A stretch of 51,485 nucleotides of DNA from CAZHHH01 sp964532085 (GCA_964532085.1 CAZHHH010000005.1:1-51485); one strand, 5' to 3'. Shown: positions 18,128 to 27,858, counted from the first letter of the stretch. Made by a program: numbers and translations. Notes: generated by a model from the letters alone, not told the origin.

Positions 18128-19207
18128 ATGGCAAAAAAAATTAGAGTTTTAGTAGTAGATGATTCTGCAGTTGTAAGACAAAGTCTAACCTCAATTTTGG
18201 AGTCAGATCCACAAATAGAGGTGATGGGAACAGCTGCCGATCCAATTATTGCTGTTAGAAAAATTTTAAAAGAGGTGCCAGATGTTATTACACTGGATAT
18301 TGAGATGCCACGAATGGATGGTTTGACATTCTTGAGAAAAATAATGTCTCAATTACCAATTCCAGTTGTAGTAATTTCTTCTTTAACAACCGAAGGAACA
18401 GAAGTTGCGATGAAAGCTCTAGAGTATGGAGCTTCTGAAATCATTGGAAAACCTGCAATGAATGCAGCACAATTTTTGAATGAATCGAAAATACTTATAT
18501 GTGATGCAGTAAAAGCCGCTTCACAAGTAAAACTTTCAAGAATAAAAATAAACAAACCAGCAAGATCAGTTCAAGTTGCACCAAGATTGTCTGCAGATGT
18601 TATTTTGGAAAAAGCATCACCTAAAACAAGGATTATAGACACAGATAAAATTATAGTTTTGGGTGCATCAACAGGTGGAACAGAGGCAATAAGACAATTT
18701 CTCAAAAACCTTCCGCCAAGAATGCCGGGGATAGCAATTGTTCAACATATGCCCGAAGGTTTTACAAAATCATTTGCCAATAGCTTAAATAATATCTGCG
18801 AACTTGAGGTAAAAGAAGCAGAAGATGGAGATAGGTTATATCAAGGACGAGTACTTATTGCTCCAGGGAATTATCATATGCTTTTAAAACGTATTGGTAA
18901 AGAATATGTAGTTGAAATAAAACAAGCACCACTGGTAAATAGACATAGACCATCTGTGGATGTGTTATTTAGATCAGCGGCAAGATATGCAGGTAAAAAT
19001 GCAACAGGTGTGTTATTAACAGGAATGGGAGCAGATGGAGCAAAGGGATTGCTTGAATTAAAAGAGGTAGGAGCTGATACAATAGCTCAAAATCAAGAAA
19101 CATCTGTAGTATTTGGTATGCCCAAAGAGGCTATAAAACTAGATGCTGCAAAGCATATACTTGGAATAGAGGAGCTAGCACCTTTTTTGATGAGAAAATA
19201 TTTATAG
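18128..19207 (+). CDS. cheB: Receptor methylesterase CheB (receiver plus catalytic domain)
   Basis: This 359-residue protein has an N-terminal receiver (Asp11/Asp12, phospho-Asp57 in TLDIEMPRMDG, Lys108) joined by a linker to the methylesterase domain. Catalytic residues are Ser181 in LGASTGG, His207 in VQHMPEGF and Asp303 in TGMGADGA. Phosphorylation by CheA should activate demethylation of the receptor, giving adaptation together with CheR and CheD. It closes the classical che set of the cluster. Confidence 0.96.
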   Translation: MAKKIRVLVVDDSAVVRQSLTSILESDPQIEVMGTAADPIIAVRKILKEVPDVITLDIEMPRMDGLTFLRKIMSQLPIPVVVISSLTTEGTEVAMKALEYGASEIIGKPAMNAAQFLNESKILICDAVKAASQVKLSRIKINKPARSVQVAPRLSADVILEKASPKTRIIDTDKIIVLGASTGGTEAIRQFLKNLPPRMPGIAIVQHMPEGFTKSFANSLNNICELEVKEAEDGDRLYQGRVLIAPGNYHMLLKRIGKEYVVEIKQAPLVNRHRPSVDVLFRSAARYAGKNATGVLLTGMGADGAKGLLELKEVGADTIAQNQETSVVFGMPKEAIKLDAAKHILGIEELAPFLMRKYL

Positions 19208-19244
19208 AAAAGTAAAATATTTAAAATACCAGAAGTCTGGAATT

Positions 19245-21125
19245 ATGAAAAACAAAAAATATAATAAACTAATTTCAAAGTCTGTAATTCAATCGGCAAT
19301 ATTAGGATTGTTCATATCTATAATATTTCTATTATTGAGTTTGGATTCTTCTGTACTTATTGAAAGTGGAGAGATATCTTTAAGAAAATTATTATCTGTT
19401 TTCCCTGGTACTTGGGCAGCAATTTTACTACCAGTAGTACTGGCCATTGGTGGATACTATATAGCTAGAAAATTAGTAGAAATAATAATTACTCAAGCAA
19501 AAAAGATTACAAGTGAAGCAAGTAAGACAAAAATTGTATTGTCTTTCATTGAGAATCTAAGACAGAATAAATTAGAGGAAAATATAGAAATCAATGATAA
19601 AAATGACCCGTTGTCAGAAGCATTGGTTAATCTAAAAGAATATATGCTCGAGAGTCAAAAAGAGCAAGAGAGAAGAAGAGTTGAGGAGGAGCAAAGAAAT
19701 TGGATTACGCAAGGACTTGCAGAATTTGGTGAAATATTAAGAAAATCAAGTGACAATCTTGAAGAGTTGTCTTATGAAATCATAAGATATATAGTTAACT
19801 ATATGAAAATCAACCAAGGTGGAGTTTTCTTATTAAATGAAGATAAAAAAGATAATCATTATTTTGAACTTACTGCATCTGTAGCGTTTGATAGAAGAAA
19901 ATTTGCAGATAAAATAATTAATTGGGGTGAAGGTTTAATAGGAAGGTGCGGTCTTGAAAAGGAGACCATCTTTATGACAGATGTACCTCAAGATTATATC
20001 AATATAACATCAGGCTTAGGAGATGCAAATCCAAGTACTATTTTAATCGTACCGTTAAAAACTAACGATGGATTATATGGAGTTATTGAGATAGCATCTT
20101 TTAGAGTGCTTCAAAGTTTTGAGATTGAGTTTGTCGAAAAATCAGCAGAAAGTATTGCATCTACTATTGCAATGGTGAAAAATAACATACAGACAAACAA
20201 GCTACTAAAAGAGACTCAAATTCAAGCAGAAAAGATGGCTCAACAAGAAGAGGAGTTGAGACAAAACCTTGAAGAGATGCGTGCTACACAAGAAGAGAGT
20301 GACCGCAGAGAGATAGAAAGAAAAGGAATTTTAGATGCTATTGACCATTCGGCAATTTCGTGTGAGTTTGATGCAGCAGGTAATTTGCTAACTGTTAATG
20401 AAAACTTCCTAAACACTTTTAAATATAAAGCAGAAGAGATTGAAGATCAAAACTTAAGAATCTTTGTTTTTAAAGAAGATGTAAGTGAACTGGAGCAAAT
20501 ATTAGCAGATATTCAATCAGGAAATAACTTTAGAGGACGAGTTCGTAGAAGAACAAAGTCTGGTCAAGAGATATATTTATTGTCTACATATAGTCCAGTA
20601 ATGGATCACAATGGTAATATTATTAAAATATTGAGTTTAGAAAATGATGTTACCGATCAGGTAGAAATGGAGGATGAGTTAATGCGCTCTAAAGATGAGC
20701 TTGGTATGTTATTAGAAGAAGCTCGTAATGAGATGAAAGAGCAGTTTAAAGAGATTGAGGCTGTAAAAATCAGGAATGAAAAGATGCTTGAAGGTGCTTT
20801 AGACGCTATTATAACAACAGATCAAGATGGTACTGTAGAGTTCTTTAATGCAGCTGCAGAAAAACTTTGGGGATACGATAGAGAGGATGTACTTAATAAT
20901 AAAGTAGATATGCTTTTCTCGAAAGAGACTGTGAAAACAGATAACTTTGTTAAAGAGTTTGTTTCAAAAACAGGCAATAAGATAGTGGGGGAGAGGAGAG
21001 AGGTACCAATAAAAACAAAATTTGGTGAAGATATATTTGTTTTGATACTTCTTTCTGAGGCGCAGATGGGTGAAGAATTTTCATATACAGCATTTATACA
21101 AAATGTTGAAGTTGAATTATTCTAA
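19245..21125 (+). CDS. Membrane GAF-PAS-PAS sensor without an output domain
   Basis: The 626-residue protein has two membrane helices (about 15-33 and 55-75), a linker with EEQRNWITQGLAEFGEILR, a GAF domain (about 165-310), a long coiled coil (about 313-360) and two PAS domains (about 362-480 and 512-625). No kinase, cyclase, phosphatase or receptor hairpin follows, so it must signal through protein contacts. Its N-terminal half is built like that of the SpoIIE phosphatase downstream, and both share the PxDYxxIxSGL motif late in the GAF domain. It could control the CheR/CheB pair encoded next. Ligand unknown. Confidence 0.82.
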   Translation: MKNKKYNKLISKSVIQSAILGLFISIIFLLLSLDSSVLIESGEISLRKLLSVFPGTWAAILLPVVLAIGGYYIARKLVEIIITQAKKITSEASKTKIVLSFIENLRQNKLEENIEINDKNDPLSEALVNLKEYMLESQKEQERRRVEEEQRNWITQGLAEFGEILRKSSDNLEELSYEIIRYIVNYMKINQGGVFLLNEDKKDNHYFELTASVAFDRRKFADKIINWGEGLIGRCGLEKETIFMTDVPQDYINITSGLGDANPSTILIVPLKTNDGLYGVIEIASFRVLQSFEIEFVEKSAESIASTIAMVKNNIQTNKLLKETQIQAEKMAQQEEELRQNLEEMRATQEESDRREIERKGILDAIDHSAISCEFDAAGNLLTVNENFLNTFKYKAEEIEDQNLRIFVFKEDVSELEQILADIQSGNNFRGRVRRRTKSGQEIYLLSTYSPVMDHNGNIIKILSLENDVTDQVEMEDELMRSKDELGMLLEEARNEMKEQFKEIEAVKIRNEKMLEGALDAIITTDQDGTVEFFNAAAEKLWGYDREDVLNNKVDMLFSKETVKTDNFVKEFVSKTGNKIVGERREVPIKTKFGEDIFVLILLSEAQMGEEFSYTAFIQNVEVELF

Positions 21126-21141
21126 TTAAAAAACAAAGGTT

Positions 21142-21990
21142 ATGGAGACTGATTTGGATGATAATCAGAAATATATAGATGTTCTACAAGTATTGAAAGA
21201 GAGTTCTCCTTACGACTTTACAGAATATTCAAGTAGGTCTATAAATAGAAGAATTGATAAAATTATTGAAGATAATGAACTCTCTATTGAGCAAATTATC
21301 TATAGATTAAAAACAAATAAAGAGTTTGTAGAATATTTAGTTGACGCAATAACTGTTAATACAACAGAGTTGTTTAGAGATCCAGAAATGTGGAAAAACT
21401 ACATTAAGGAACTGGATGCTATTAAATTCAAACCTGAAATTAATATTTGGCACGCAGGCTGTTCAACCGGACAGGAGGTCTATTCAAATATGATTGTATT
21501 AGCAGAGCTTGGATTATTAAAAAAAACTAATATATATGCATCGGATATTAGCAAAACCGCAATATCTATTGCAAAAAAAGGGGAATATACTTACAATTTT
21601 AATTTTGAAAAATATTACAACAATTTTAAAAATATATTTCCAACAGAAGAGGAAGATATTTTTTACAACTATTTTAGTATAGATAAAAAGAGTGATATTT
21701 TAAAAGTTGAAAAAAAGTTTGCTGATAAAGTAAACTTTTTTAATCACGATTTAGTTAAAGGAAAATTACCTATAGAAAAAAAGTTTGATATAATATTTTG
21801 TCGAAATGTATTAATATATTTCAACAACGAACTTCAAGATAATATTGTAAATCGATTTTATAAAAGATTAAATGCTAATGGACGTCTTATTTTAGGTGCA
21901 CATGAGCTATTAAGTGGTTTTTTCAAGACTAAATTTATTGAAAAGAGGCTTATTTATGAGAAAAATAATGCTTTTCATTTTAGATATTAA
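21142..21990 (+). CDS. CheR-family methyltransferase, second copy
   Basis: This 282-residue CheR-like protein keeps the functional motifs: NTTELFRDPEMW (73-84), SAM motif IWHAGCSTGQEVYS (102-115), acidic YASDIS (132-137) and FCRNVLIYF (219-227). It is therefore probably active. It lies 16 bp after a GAF-PAS-PAS sensor and 12 bp before a degenerate paralogue. The target may be the operon's receptor or one of the sensor proteins with coiled coils; that is open. Confidence 0.88.
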   Translation: METDLDDNQKYIDVLQVLKESSPYDFTEYSSRSINRRIDKIIEDNELSIEQIIYRLKTNKEFVEYLVDAITVNTTELFRDPEMWKNYIKELDAIKFKPEINIWHAGCSTGQEVYSNMIVLAELGLLKKTNIYASDISKTAISIAKKGEYTYNFNFEKYYNNFKNIFPTEEEDIFYNYFSIDKKSDILKVEKKFADKVNFFNHDLVKGKLPIEKKFDIIFCRNVLIYFNNELQDNIVNRFYKRLNANGRLILGAHELLSGFFKTKFIEKRLIYEKNNAFHFRY

Positions 21991-22002
21991 TATTAGGTAA
22001 AC

Positions 22003-22839
22003 GTGAATTTTGGAATTGCAGATATAAGAGAAATGACAGGGGCAATGTCACAATATCCAGGAATGGAATATGATGGCTATGTCTTATCTTTTATATTTAG
22101 ACGACTAGCATATATTTTTGATAAGCTCAGAGTTAGAAAGAAAGACGATTTTATCTCGAAGCTTGAGGATGATGCTTTTAGAGAGCAGGTAAAAACATTA
22201 ATGTGTGTAGAGGCAACAGAAATGTTTAGAGATCCATCTTTTTGGCGTACACTTAGAGATAAAATATTAGTAAATAGTGAAGAAGAGAATCAAGTAATAT
22301 GGTTTCCAAAGACATCATCTGGTGAAGAGCCATTCTCCTTATCAATAATTCTTGAAGAGATGGAGTTGAGCAATAGATATAAAATTATTTGTAGTTGCCC
22401 AACTAAAACTATTTTAGATAAAATAACAAACGGCGAAATTAATAACAAAAACTTTGATGTTAATCAAACTAACTACAAACGGTTAGAGAAGTTTGATAAA
22501 TTTTCTGACTATATCAGAGATGAAGGTAATGAAAAAGCAATAAATGAGGTGGTTTTAGAAAATATAGACCCTATTTTGGGATCATATCAATTAGACTCAA
22601 ATCAAACATCAGGAGTAGAATTAATTTTATATAGAAATGAATCTCTTTATCTAAGTTCAAAAAAGGCAGAAACTATATATAATAATCTTGTGGGCCAATT
22701 AAAGCCTGGAGGATATTTAATTATTGGCGTAAAAGATTATTTGCCAAAATCTGTTGAAGAAAGATTAAAAAGAGTTGATTCAAATGAGCGTATATATCAA
22801 AAAATAACATCACAAAAAAGTATTGAATATGGCTTCTAA
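22003..22839 (+). CDS. Degenerate CheR-like protein (SAM site lost)
   Basis: The 278-residue protein aligns with CheR along its length, but the SAM motif, normally (W)SAGCSSGEEPY, reads WFPKTSSGEEPF (100-111), losing the Gly-Cys. The acidic TDIS motif reads SCPTK, and FCRNVLIYF reads LYRNESLYL. ATEMFRDPSFW (71-81) and the late LKPGGYLIIG are kept. It is likely a catalytically inactive binding or regulatory subunit, perhaps pairing with the active copy immediately upstream. The start is a GTG; an ATG at codon 11 is the alternative but would cut the N-terminal domain. Confidence 0.8.
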   Translation: MNFGIADIREMTGAMSQYPGMEYDGYVLSFIFRRLAYIFDKLRVRKKDDFISKLEDDAFREQVKTLMCVEATEMFRDPSFWRTLRDKILVNSEEENQVIWFPKTSSGEEPFSLSIILEEMELSNRYKIICSCPTKTILDKITNGEINNKNFDVNQTNYKRLEKFDKFSDYIRDEGNEKAINEVVLENIDPILGSYQLDSNQTSGVELILYRNESLYLSSKKAETIYNNLVGQLKPGGYLIIGVKDYLPKSVEERLKRVDSNERIYQKITSQKSIEYGF

Positions 22840-23404
22840 TAATAATTTTAAAGTTATAGTTATTGGGGGCTCTGCAGGAAGCTTTTCTGTTTTGTCAGAT
22901 ATGCTAAGTAGAATAAACCCCGATTTTAAAATTCCAATTGTGCTATCTCTTCATCGGTTAAAGCACGTGAGGTCAGGATTGGTTGAGGGGCTTAGTCTTA
23001 ATTCGGTTATAAATGTGATTGAGCCCAATGATAAAGAGAAGCTAAGACCAAATACGGTATTCTTAGCACCATCTAATTATCATCTTTTTCTAGAGCTTGA
23101 TGGAACAATAACTCTTTCTACAGAAGAGAGTCATATCCATAGTAGGCCGTCCATCGATCATACATTAACTTCAACAGCTTATGCGTTTAGAGATAAAGTT
23201 TTAGGAATATTACTAACGGGTGCAAATGTTGATGGTGCAGAAGGTTTGAAAAAAATTCAAGATTATAAGGGGACAACAATAGTGCAAGATCCTGCAACCT
23301 GCGAGATTGACACTATGCCAAAGGCTGCATTAAGAATTTTCGAACCAGATTATATAATGTCGCCTAATGAAATAATAGAATTTTTAAATAAATTAGAAGG
23401 TTAA
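22829..23404 (+). CDS. Receiver-less CheB methylesterase domain protein
   Basis: Starting from the ATG at 22829, this 191-residue protein is just the CheB catalytic domain. It overlaps the previous gene by 11 bp; a TTG six bases further upstream is less likely. Ser15 (IGGSAGS), His42 (SLHRLKH) and Asp135 (TGANVDGAEG) are in the expected places, so it is probably active. Lacking a receiver, it cannot be controlled by CheA phosphorylation directly. Control may come from the neighbouring CheR-like or GAF proteins. It resembles the CheB half of CheB-CheR fusion proteins, here encoded separately. Confidence 0.88.
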   Translation: MASNNNFKVIVIGGSAGSFSVLSDMLSRINPDFKIPIVLSLHRLKHVRSGLVEGLSLNSVINVIEPNDKEKLRPNTVFLAPSNYHLFLELDGTITLSTEESHIHSRPSIDHTLTSTAYAFRDKVLGILLTGANVDGAEGLKKIQDYKGTTIVQDPATCEIDTMPKAALRIFEPDYIMSPNEIIEFLNKLEG

Positions 23405-23437
23405 ATTTATAAGTCACAAAAAGAAACAGATTGTAAA

Positions 23438-24190
23438 ATGAAGAAATCTTTTATAATTAAAATACTTTATTCTGTAGGAATAATAGGTGTATTGCTTATA
23501 ATGATACAGTTATTTGGCAATACTTCTACATCTGTGGCAAAAATATTAGAAACCTTGAATTTGATTATTCTTCTGGCAATAATTTTTTTTAGTGATATAA
23601 TTATTAGAAAATTATTCTCAGAGGAGGCAAAATGTAGCGAGGAGACTAGAGAGATAATAAAGAATCTGCAGCAAGAAAATAGTAATTTAACAGATAAAAT
23701 AGAAAAACTAGAGGATAAAGAGAACGAAGCACTACGTTTGTCTTCTTATCGAGATAGAGTAATATTAGAACTTCTTAATTCCAAGCAAAAAATTAAAGAT
23801 AGACATAATATATTGCATCTTTTTTCTGAGATTTTTCAGGCTGGACTTATAATCCTTTATAAAGAAAGCAAACAAAATAATCAGTTTGTCGTAGAAGCAA
23901 CATACGCTGTTCCTGAAGACTACTCACCATCAGTATTTGAGTTAGGTGAAGGACTTAATGGCCAAGCAGCAAAAGATGGGGCTCCAATGGTTATAGAAAA
24001 TATACCAGAAGATTATATATCAATCTCATCAGGCTTAGGAAAAACTAAAAATGTTACTTTGTATCTACTTCCGATAATGAAAGAGCAAAAGTGTATATAT
24101 TTAGTAGAGATGTTAGCTTTTAGCAATAATGATATAGCTAAGATATGGAGCGATATAGCTGAGAAAATTGTAGAAAAAGAGATCTTGTAA
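23438..24190 (+). CDS. Membrane-anchored GAF-domain protein
   Basis: This 250-residue protein has two N-terminal hydrophobic segments (about 8-26 and 36-55), a coiled coil (about 66-95) and a GAF-like domain (about 115-245). The GAF part contains GEGLNGQAAKDG and PEDYISISSGLG, the same pair of motifs found in the GAF-PAS-PAS sensor and the SpoIIE protein of this cluster. There is no output domain. It is 3 bp before the phosphatase gene and could form mixed complexes with it. Function otherwise unknown. Confidence 0.75.
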   Translation: MKKSFIIKILYSVGIIGVLLIMIQLFGNTSTSVAKILETLNLIILLAIIFFSDIIIRKLFSEEAKCSEETREIIKNLQQENSNLTDKIEKLEDKENEALRLSSYRDRVILELLNSKQKIKDRHNILHLFSEIFQAGLIILYKESKQNNQFVVEATYAVPEDYSPSVFELGEGLNGQAAKDGAPMVIENIPEDYISISSGLGKTKNVTLYLLPIMKEQKCIYLVEMLAFSNNDIAKIWSDIAEKIVEKEIL

Positions 24191-24193
24191 AGA

Positions 24194-26815
24194 ATGGATG
24201 ATTTATATAATATAAATAAATTAATTAAAAATTGGAACGAAAAACTATCAATGAGTGTGCTATCTTATAATCAGCGCATTTATTTAATGTTTTCCGTTAT
24301 GGCATTGCTCTTCTTTTCATGGGCAGGCTTTGCTAATTTGATGGAAGTACCGTTTACTTTTAAGAATATTATATTAATTCATAAATTTTTCCCTGTTTGG
24401 ATTGTTAATATCTGCATTATTGGATTACCTATTGTAGTAATTTTTATTAGAAATACTCTTAAAAATAACTCACAATCCATTAAAATTGAGTTGAAGAATA
24501 AGGATGCACTGTATAAATATAATATGGAAATTGCAGATGCATTAATAAGTAATAATTGGGATAGTATTGAAAAACTTGATGACCCTTTAGCTCAAAAACT
24601 ATTGAATTTAGGTCAACACATAAGAGATAGCAGAAGTAAAGAGGAGCAAGAAAACTGGATTGCTCAAGGTAAAGAGAATATCTCAGAAGTGTTAAGAAAT
24701 GCACAAAATATAGATGATTTAGCATATAATACCATCAAATCTTCAGTAGAGTACTTAAATGCAATACAAGGTGCATTTTATATATTAAATGATAATGTTT
24801 TGCATAGAGTGGCAATGTACGCCTATGGTCGTCGTAGATTTGAGTATGATGAAATTCCTGTAGGAAAAGGGCTAGTTGGTGCAGCGGCTTATGAAAAAGC
24901 GATGATATATCGCACAGAAATTCCAGATGATTATTTTACGATTACCTCTGGTCTATTAGGTGAACAGAAGCCAAAAAGCATTATTATAATACCATTAATA
25001 CAAGAAGAAAATCTTCAAGGAATAATGGAAATAGCTTTTTTAGCCCCACAAGTTAGAGGCTATCAGCGACGATTTACTGATGAAATAAGCAGTATGATTG
25101 GTCAGACAATCTACAGGCTGAAAATGACATCTCATACAGAAAAGCTACTGTTAGAATCTCAAGAGATGACAGCTACTTTGCGTGAGAATGAAGAGCAATT
25201 AAAGCTCAATGCTGTAGAGATGATTGCAGCTCAAGAGGAGTTGGAGAAATCTAATAAGTTGCTAGAATCACAAATTCAAGAAGTTGAGAACTCGGGTAAA
25301 AGGTTAGAAGCGCTTCTTACTAATGCCTCTGAATTTATATCGATATATGATGAGAATCAAGAGTTGGTTTTTGAAAGTCCATCAGTAAAAAGAATTCTTG
25401 GTTTTAATGATGATGATGAGATTATGGGAATGGATCCCCAAATTCTCACTCCACGCGGTTTAAGAACAATTAATAATCTGTTTCAATATTTATTAGATAC
25501 GCCTGGTGGAGAACAAACAGCACAATATGTCTATTTAAGAAAGAATGGAGAAAAAGTTTATTTAGAAACAAAGGGAAAAAACCTTTTACACGACCCTGCA
25601 ATAAAAGGAATTATCTTTAATACACAAGATATTACTGAAAGAAGACGTGCAGAAAAAGAGGAGAAAATGAAGAGTAGGATGCAGAGTTTATCCGAAAACT
25701 CTCCAGATATGATTATGCGTGTTAATTTGATGGGTAAAATAGTTTATGTAAACCCTGCCGTAGGTGGGTTTGTTGGTATTCCTGCAGATGAGGTTGTTAA
25801 TAAACGAATTCATGAATTAGAAGTTGATGAGAATCTTGTAGAATACTTGCAAGATAGCTTAACAAACATCCGCCAAACTCAAGAACAAGCCATATCAGAG
25901 CTTTCTATAAGTTCAAAAGATAAAGAATTTATAATGGAGGTTAAGTCAATTCCTGAAATGAGTGATGTAGGCCATTTAGAGTCTATCCTCTTTGTAGGAA
26001 ATGATATGACTGAGTTTAAGAAGATTGAGGCAGATATTAAAGATAAGAATATAAAGATATCAGATAGTATTAACTATGCACAGCGAATTCAGTCGTCTAT
26101 ATTGCCTGATACTAACTTTATTCAAGAGTTTTTCCCACGATCATTTATCTTCTATAGACCCAAAGATGTTGTTAGTGGAGATTTCCCATGGTTTTTCCAT
26201 AAAGATGGTATATCTTATGTGGCCGCAGTAGATTGTACCGGACATGGTGTTCCAGGAGCATTGATTAGTTTTATTGGATATTTTTTATTAAATAATATAG
26301 TAAATGAGTTTACGCATTATAATGCGGCTGAAGTTTTAGAAGAATTACATCAAGCAGTTCGAATAACGCTGAGACAAGATAAAGAGGGAGCAACAGGCCG
26401 AGATGGTATGGACTTGGCTCTATGTATTGTAGATAAGGAGAATAAAACCTTACAATATGCAGGAGCACATAGACCACTTTATCTGTTGAGAAAAGGCGAA
26501 CTACATGAGTATGCTGGAACAAGAAAAGCTATTGGTGGAATACCATTGCGTAAAAAAGTAGAAAGAGATTTTGAGAATCATCTGATAAATTATGAAGATG
26601 AAGACAAAATTTTTATATTTAGTGATGGGTTACCTGACCAGTTTGGGGGAGAAAATGGCAGGAAATACCAAGCACGTCGAATTAGAGAGAATTTAACAAA
26701 TAATCCAGATGCTAGTATGGCACATTTTGCAAGATTGTTTCCGCAAGATTTCTACGAGTGGATGGGTGATGAAAGACAAATCGACGATGTTTTATTAATA
26801 GGAGTAGAATTGTAA
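24194..26815 (+). CDS. SiaA-like membrane GAF-PAS-PAS-SpoIIE (PP2C) phosphatase
   Basis: This 873-residue protein has two membrane helices (about 28-47 and 66-86), a GAF domain (about 175-310), a coiled coil (about 312-370), two PAS domains (about 372-485 and 497-608) and a C-terminal SpoIIE/PP2C serine-threonine phosphatase. Phosphatase metal-site residues are seen as SGDF (Asp663), VDCTGHGVPGA (Asp680), SDGLPDQFGG (Asp811) and QIDDV (Asp864/865). One usual aromatic in SGDFYWF is Pro here. By analogy with SiaA it should dephosphorylate the SiaC-like protein encoded two genes later. The GAF and PAS domains would make this conditional on a signal. Confidence 0.88.
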   Translation: MDDLYNINKLIKNWNEKLSMSVLSYNQRIYLMFSVMALLFFSWAGFANLMEVPFTFKNIILIHKFFPVWIVNICIIGLPIVVIFIRNTLKNNSQSIKIELKNKDALYKYNMEIADALISNNWDSIEKLDDPLAQKLLNLGQHIRDSRSKEEQENWIAQGKENISEVLRNAQNIDDLAYNTIKSSVEYLNAIQGAFYILNDNVLHRVAMYAYGRRRFEYDEIPVGKGLVGAAAYEKAMIYRTEIPDDYFTITSGLLGEQKPKSIIIIPLIQEENLQGIMEIAFLAPQVRGYQRRFTDEISSMIGQTIYRLKMTSHTEKLLLESQEMTATLRENEEQLKLNAVEMIAAQEELEKSNKLLESQIQEVENSGKRLEALLTNASEFISIYDENQELVFESPSVKRILGFNDDDEIMGMDPQILTPRGLRTINNLFQYLLDTPGGEQTAQYVYLRKNGEKVYLETKGKNLLHDPAIKGIIFNTQDITERRRAEKEEKMKSRMQSLSENSPDMIMRVNLMGKIVYVNPAVGGFVGIPADEVVNKRIHELEVDENLVEYLQDSLTNIRQTQEQAISELSISSKDKEFIMEVKSIPEMSDVGHLESILFVGNDMTEFKKIEADIKDKNIKISDSINYAQRIQSSILPDTNFIQEFFPRSFIFYRPKDVVSGDFPWFFHKDGISYVAAVDCTGHGVPGALISFIGYFLLNNIVNEFTHYNAAEVLEELHQAVRITLRQDKEGATGRDGMDLALCIVDKENKTLQYAGAHRPLYLLRKGELHEYAGTRKAIGGIPLRKKVERDFENHLINYEDEDKIFIFSDGLPDQFGGENGRKYQARRIRENLTNNPDASMAHFARLFPQDFYEWMGDERQIDDVLLIGVEL

Positions 26816-26855
26816 TTATATTTATATTATTTTTGAATTTTTATATGTTGTAATT

Positions 26856-27434
26856 ATGGGTATAAATTTTGAAAGTGAAAAGCAAAGTTTTTTAGAGTTT
26901 GCTTATACACTCTATAAAACAATGAAAACTAATGAAATTAGTTTAGTTTATGAAGGTGAGGTAACACAGGATATCACAAAAACTTTTACAGCGCTAACCG
27001 AAAGAAATCTTTCTAAAAGTGAAGAATCTAATACTGTTCAAAAGAAAGTATTTAATGTGATGGTTGAATGTTTGCAAAATATAAGCAAGCACGCCGACTC
27101 TTTAGATGAAGACGATGATGAAGATAAAAGAGGTATTATAATGGTAAGCAAAGGTGAAGATTCACATAATATTATTACTGGAAATATTATAAAAAATGAT
27201 AAAGTACCTGAGTTAGAAAAAAGTTTAGAGCTTATTAATAGCCTTGATAAACAAGGGTTATCTGAGTTGTTTAAGCAACAAATAAGAAGTGCAACCATTT
27301 CTGAAAAAGGTGGTGCAGGACTAGGATTAATTGATATAGCCAAAAAATCAGGTAACAAGTTAATATATCAGTTTAAAAAAATAAGTGATGAATTTTCATT
27401 CTTCATTCTAACGTCAACAATAACAAGGAATTGA
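26856..27434 (+). CDS. SiaB-family protein kinase (DUF6272)
   Basis: The 192-residue soluble protein has a GHKL-type ATPase pattern: N-box VFNVMVECLQNISKHA (66-81) and glycine lid SEKGGAGLGLIDIA (149-162). This matches SiaB family kinases, which in Pseudomonas phosphorylate SiaC on threonine. It is placed between the SpoIIE phosphatase and the SiaC-like gene, the same order as siaA-siaB-siaC. It is likely the kinase of the switch. An anti-sigma-factor kinase is a more distant possibility. Confidence 0.86.
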   Translation: MGINFESEKQSFLEFAYTLYKTMKTNEISLVYEGEVTQDITKTFTALTERNLSKSEESNTVQKKVFNVMVECLQNISKHADSLDEDDDEDKRGIIMVSKGEDSHNIITGNIIKNDKVPELEKSLELINSLDKQGLSELFKQQIRSATISEKGGAGLGLIDIAKKSGNKLIYQFKKISDEFSFFILTSTITRN

Positions 27435-27446
27435 AAAAATATATTT

Positions 27447-27827
27447 ATGGAAATTATTAATATTAAAGGAACAGAGGATACACCCAATGTGATACTTGAC
27501 AAATCAAGCGGGCAATTTGAACTTTCTGGTCGTTCTTTACCAGAGGACGTAAGCACTTTTTATGAAGTTGTCTTAGATTGGGTAGATGAATATGCAAAAG
27601 ATCCATTAGATCGAACCGAGTTTAATATTAAACTAGAGTATTTTAACACAGCTTCATCAAAGATTATTCTTGATATTTTATTAAAATTTGAAGAAATAGT
27701 TGAAGATGGTAAAGAGGTTGTGGTAAAATGGTTTTATCATGAAGATGAAGAGGATATGTACGAAGCGGGTGAAGAGTATGCAGATATAGTAGACATTCCG
27801 TTTGATTATGTGATATATTCGGATTAA
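27447..27827 (+). CDS. SiaC-family phospho-switch protein (DUF1987)
   Basis: The 126-residue protein matches DUF1987/SiaC: EDTPNVILDKSSGQFELSGR near the start (10-29), then YFNTASSKIILDIL (65-78) and a charged end. Thr68 lies at the same number and motif (NTxSSK) as the threonine phosphorylated in Pseudomonas SiaC. In that species unphosphorylated SiaC activates the cyclase SiaD; no GGDEF gene is nearby here, so the target must differ or lie elsewhere. It is 12 bp after the kinase gene and 31 bp before the ABC transporter gene. Confidence 0.9.
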   Translation: MEIINIKGTEDTPNVILDKSSGQFELSGRSLPEDVSTFYEVVLDWVDEYAKDPLDRTEFNIKLEYFNTASSKIILDILLKFEEIVEDGKEVVVKWFYHEDEEDMYEAGEEYADIVDIPFDYVIYSD

Positions 27828-27858
27828 ATTCGCAAGTTCAGTCGATTTAATTTAAATT

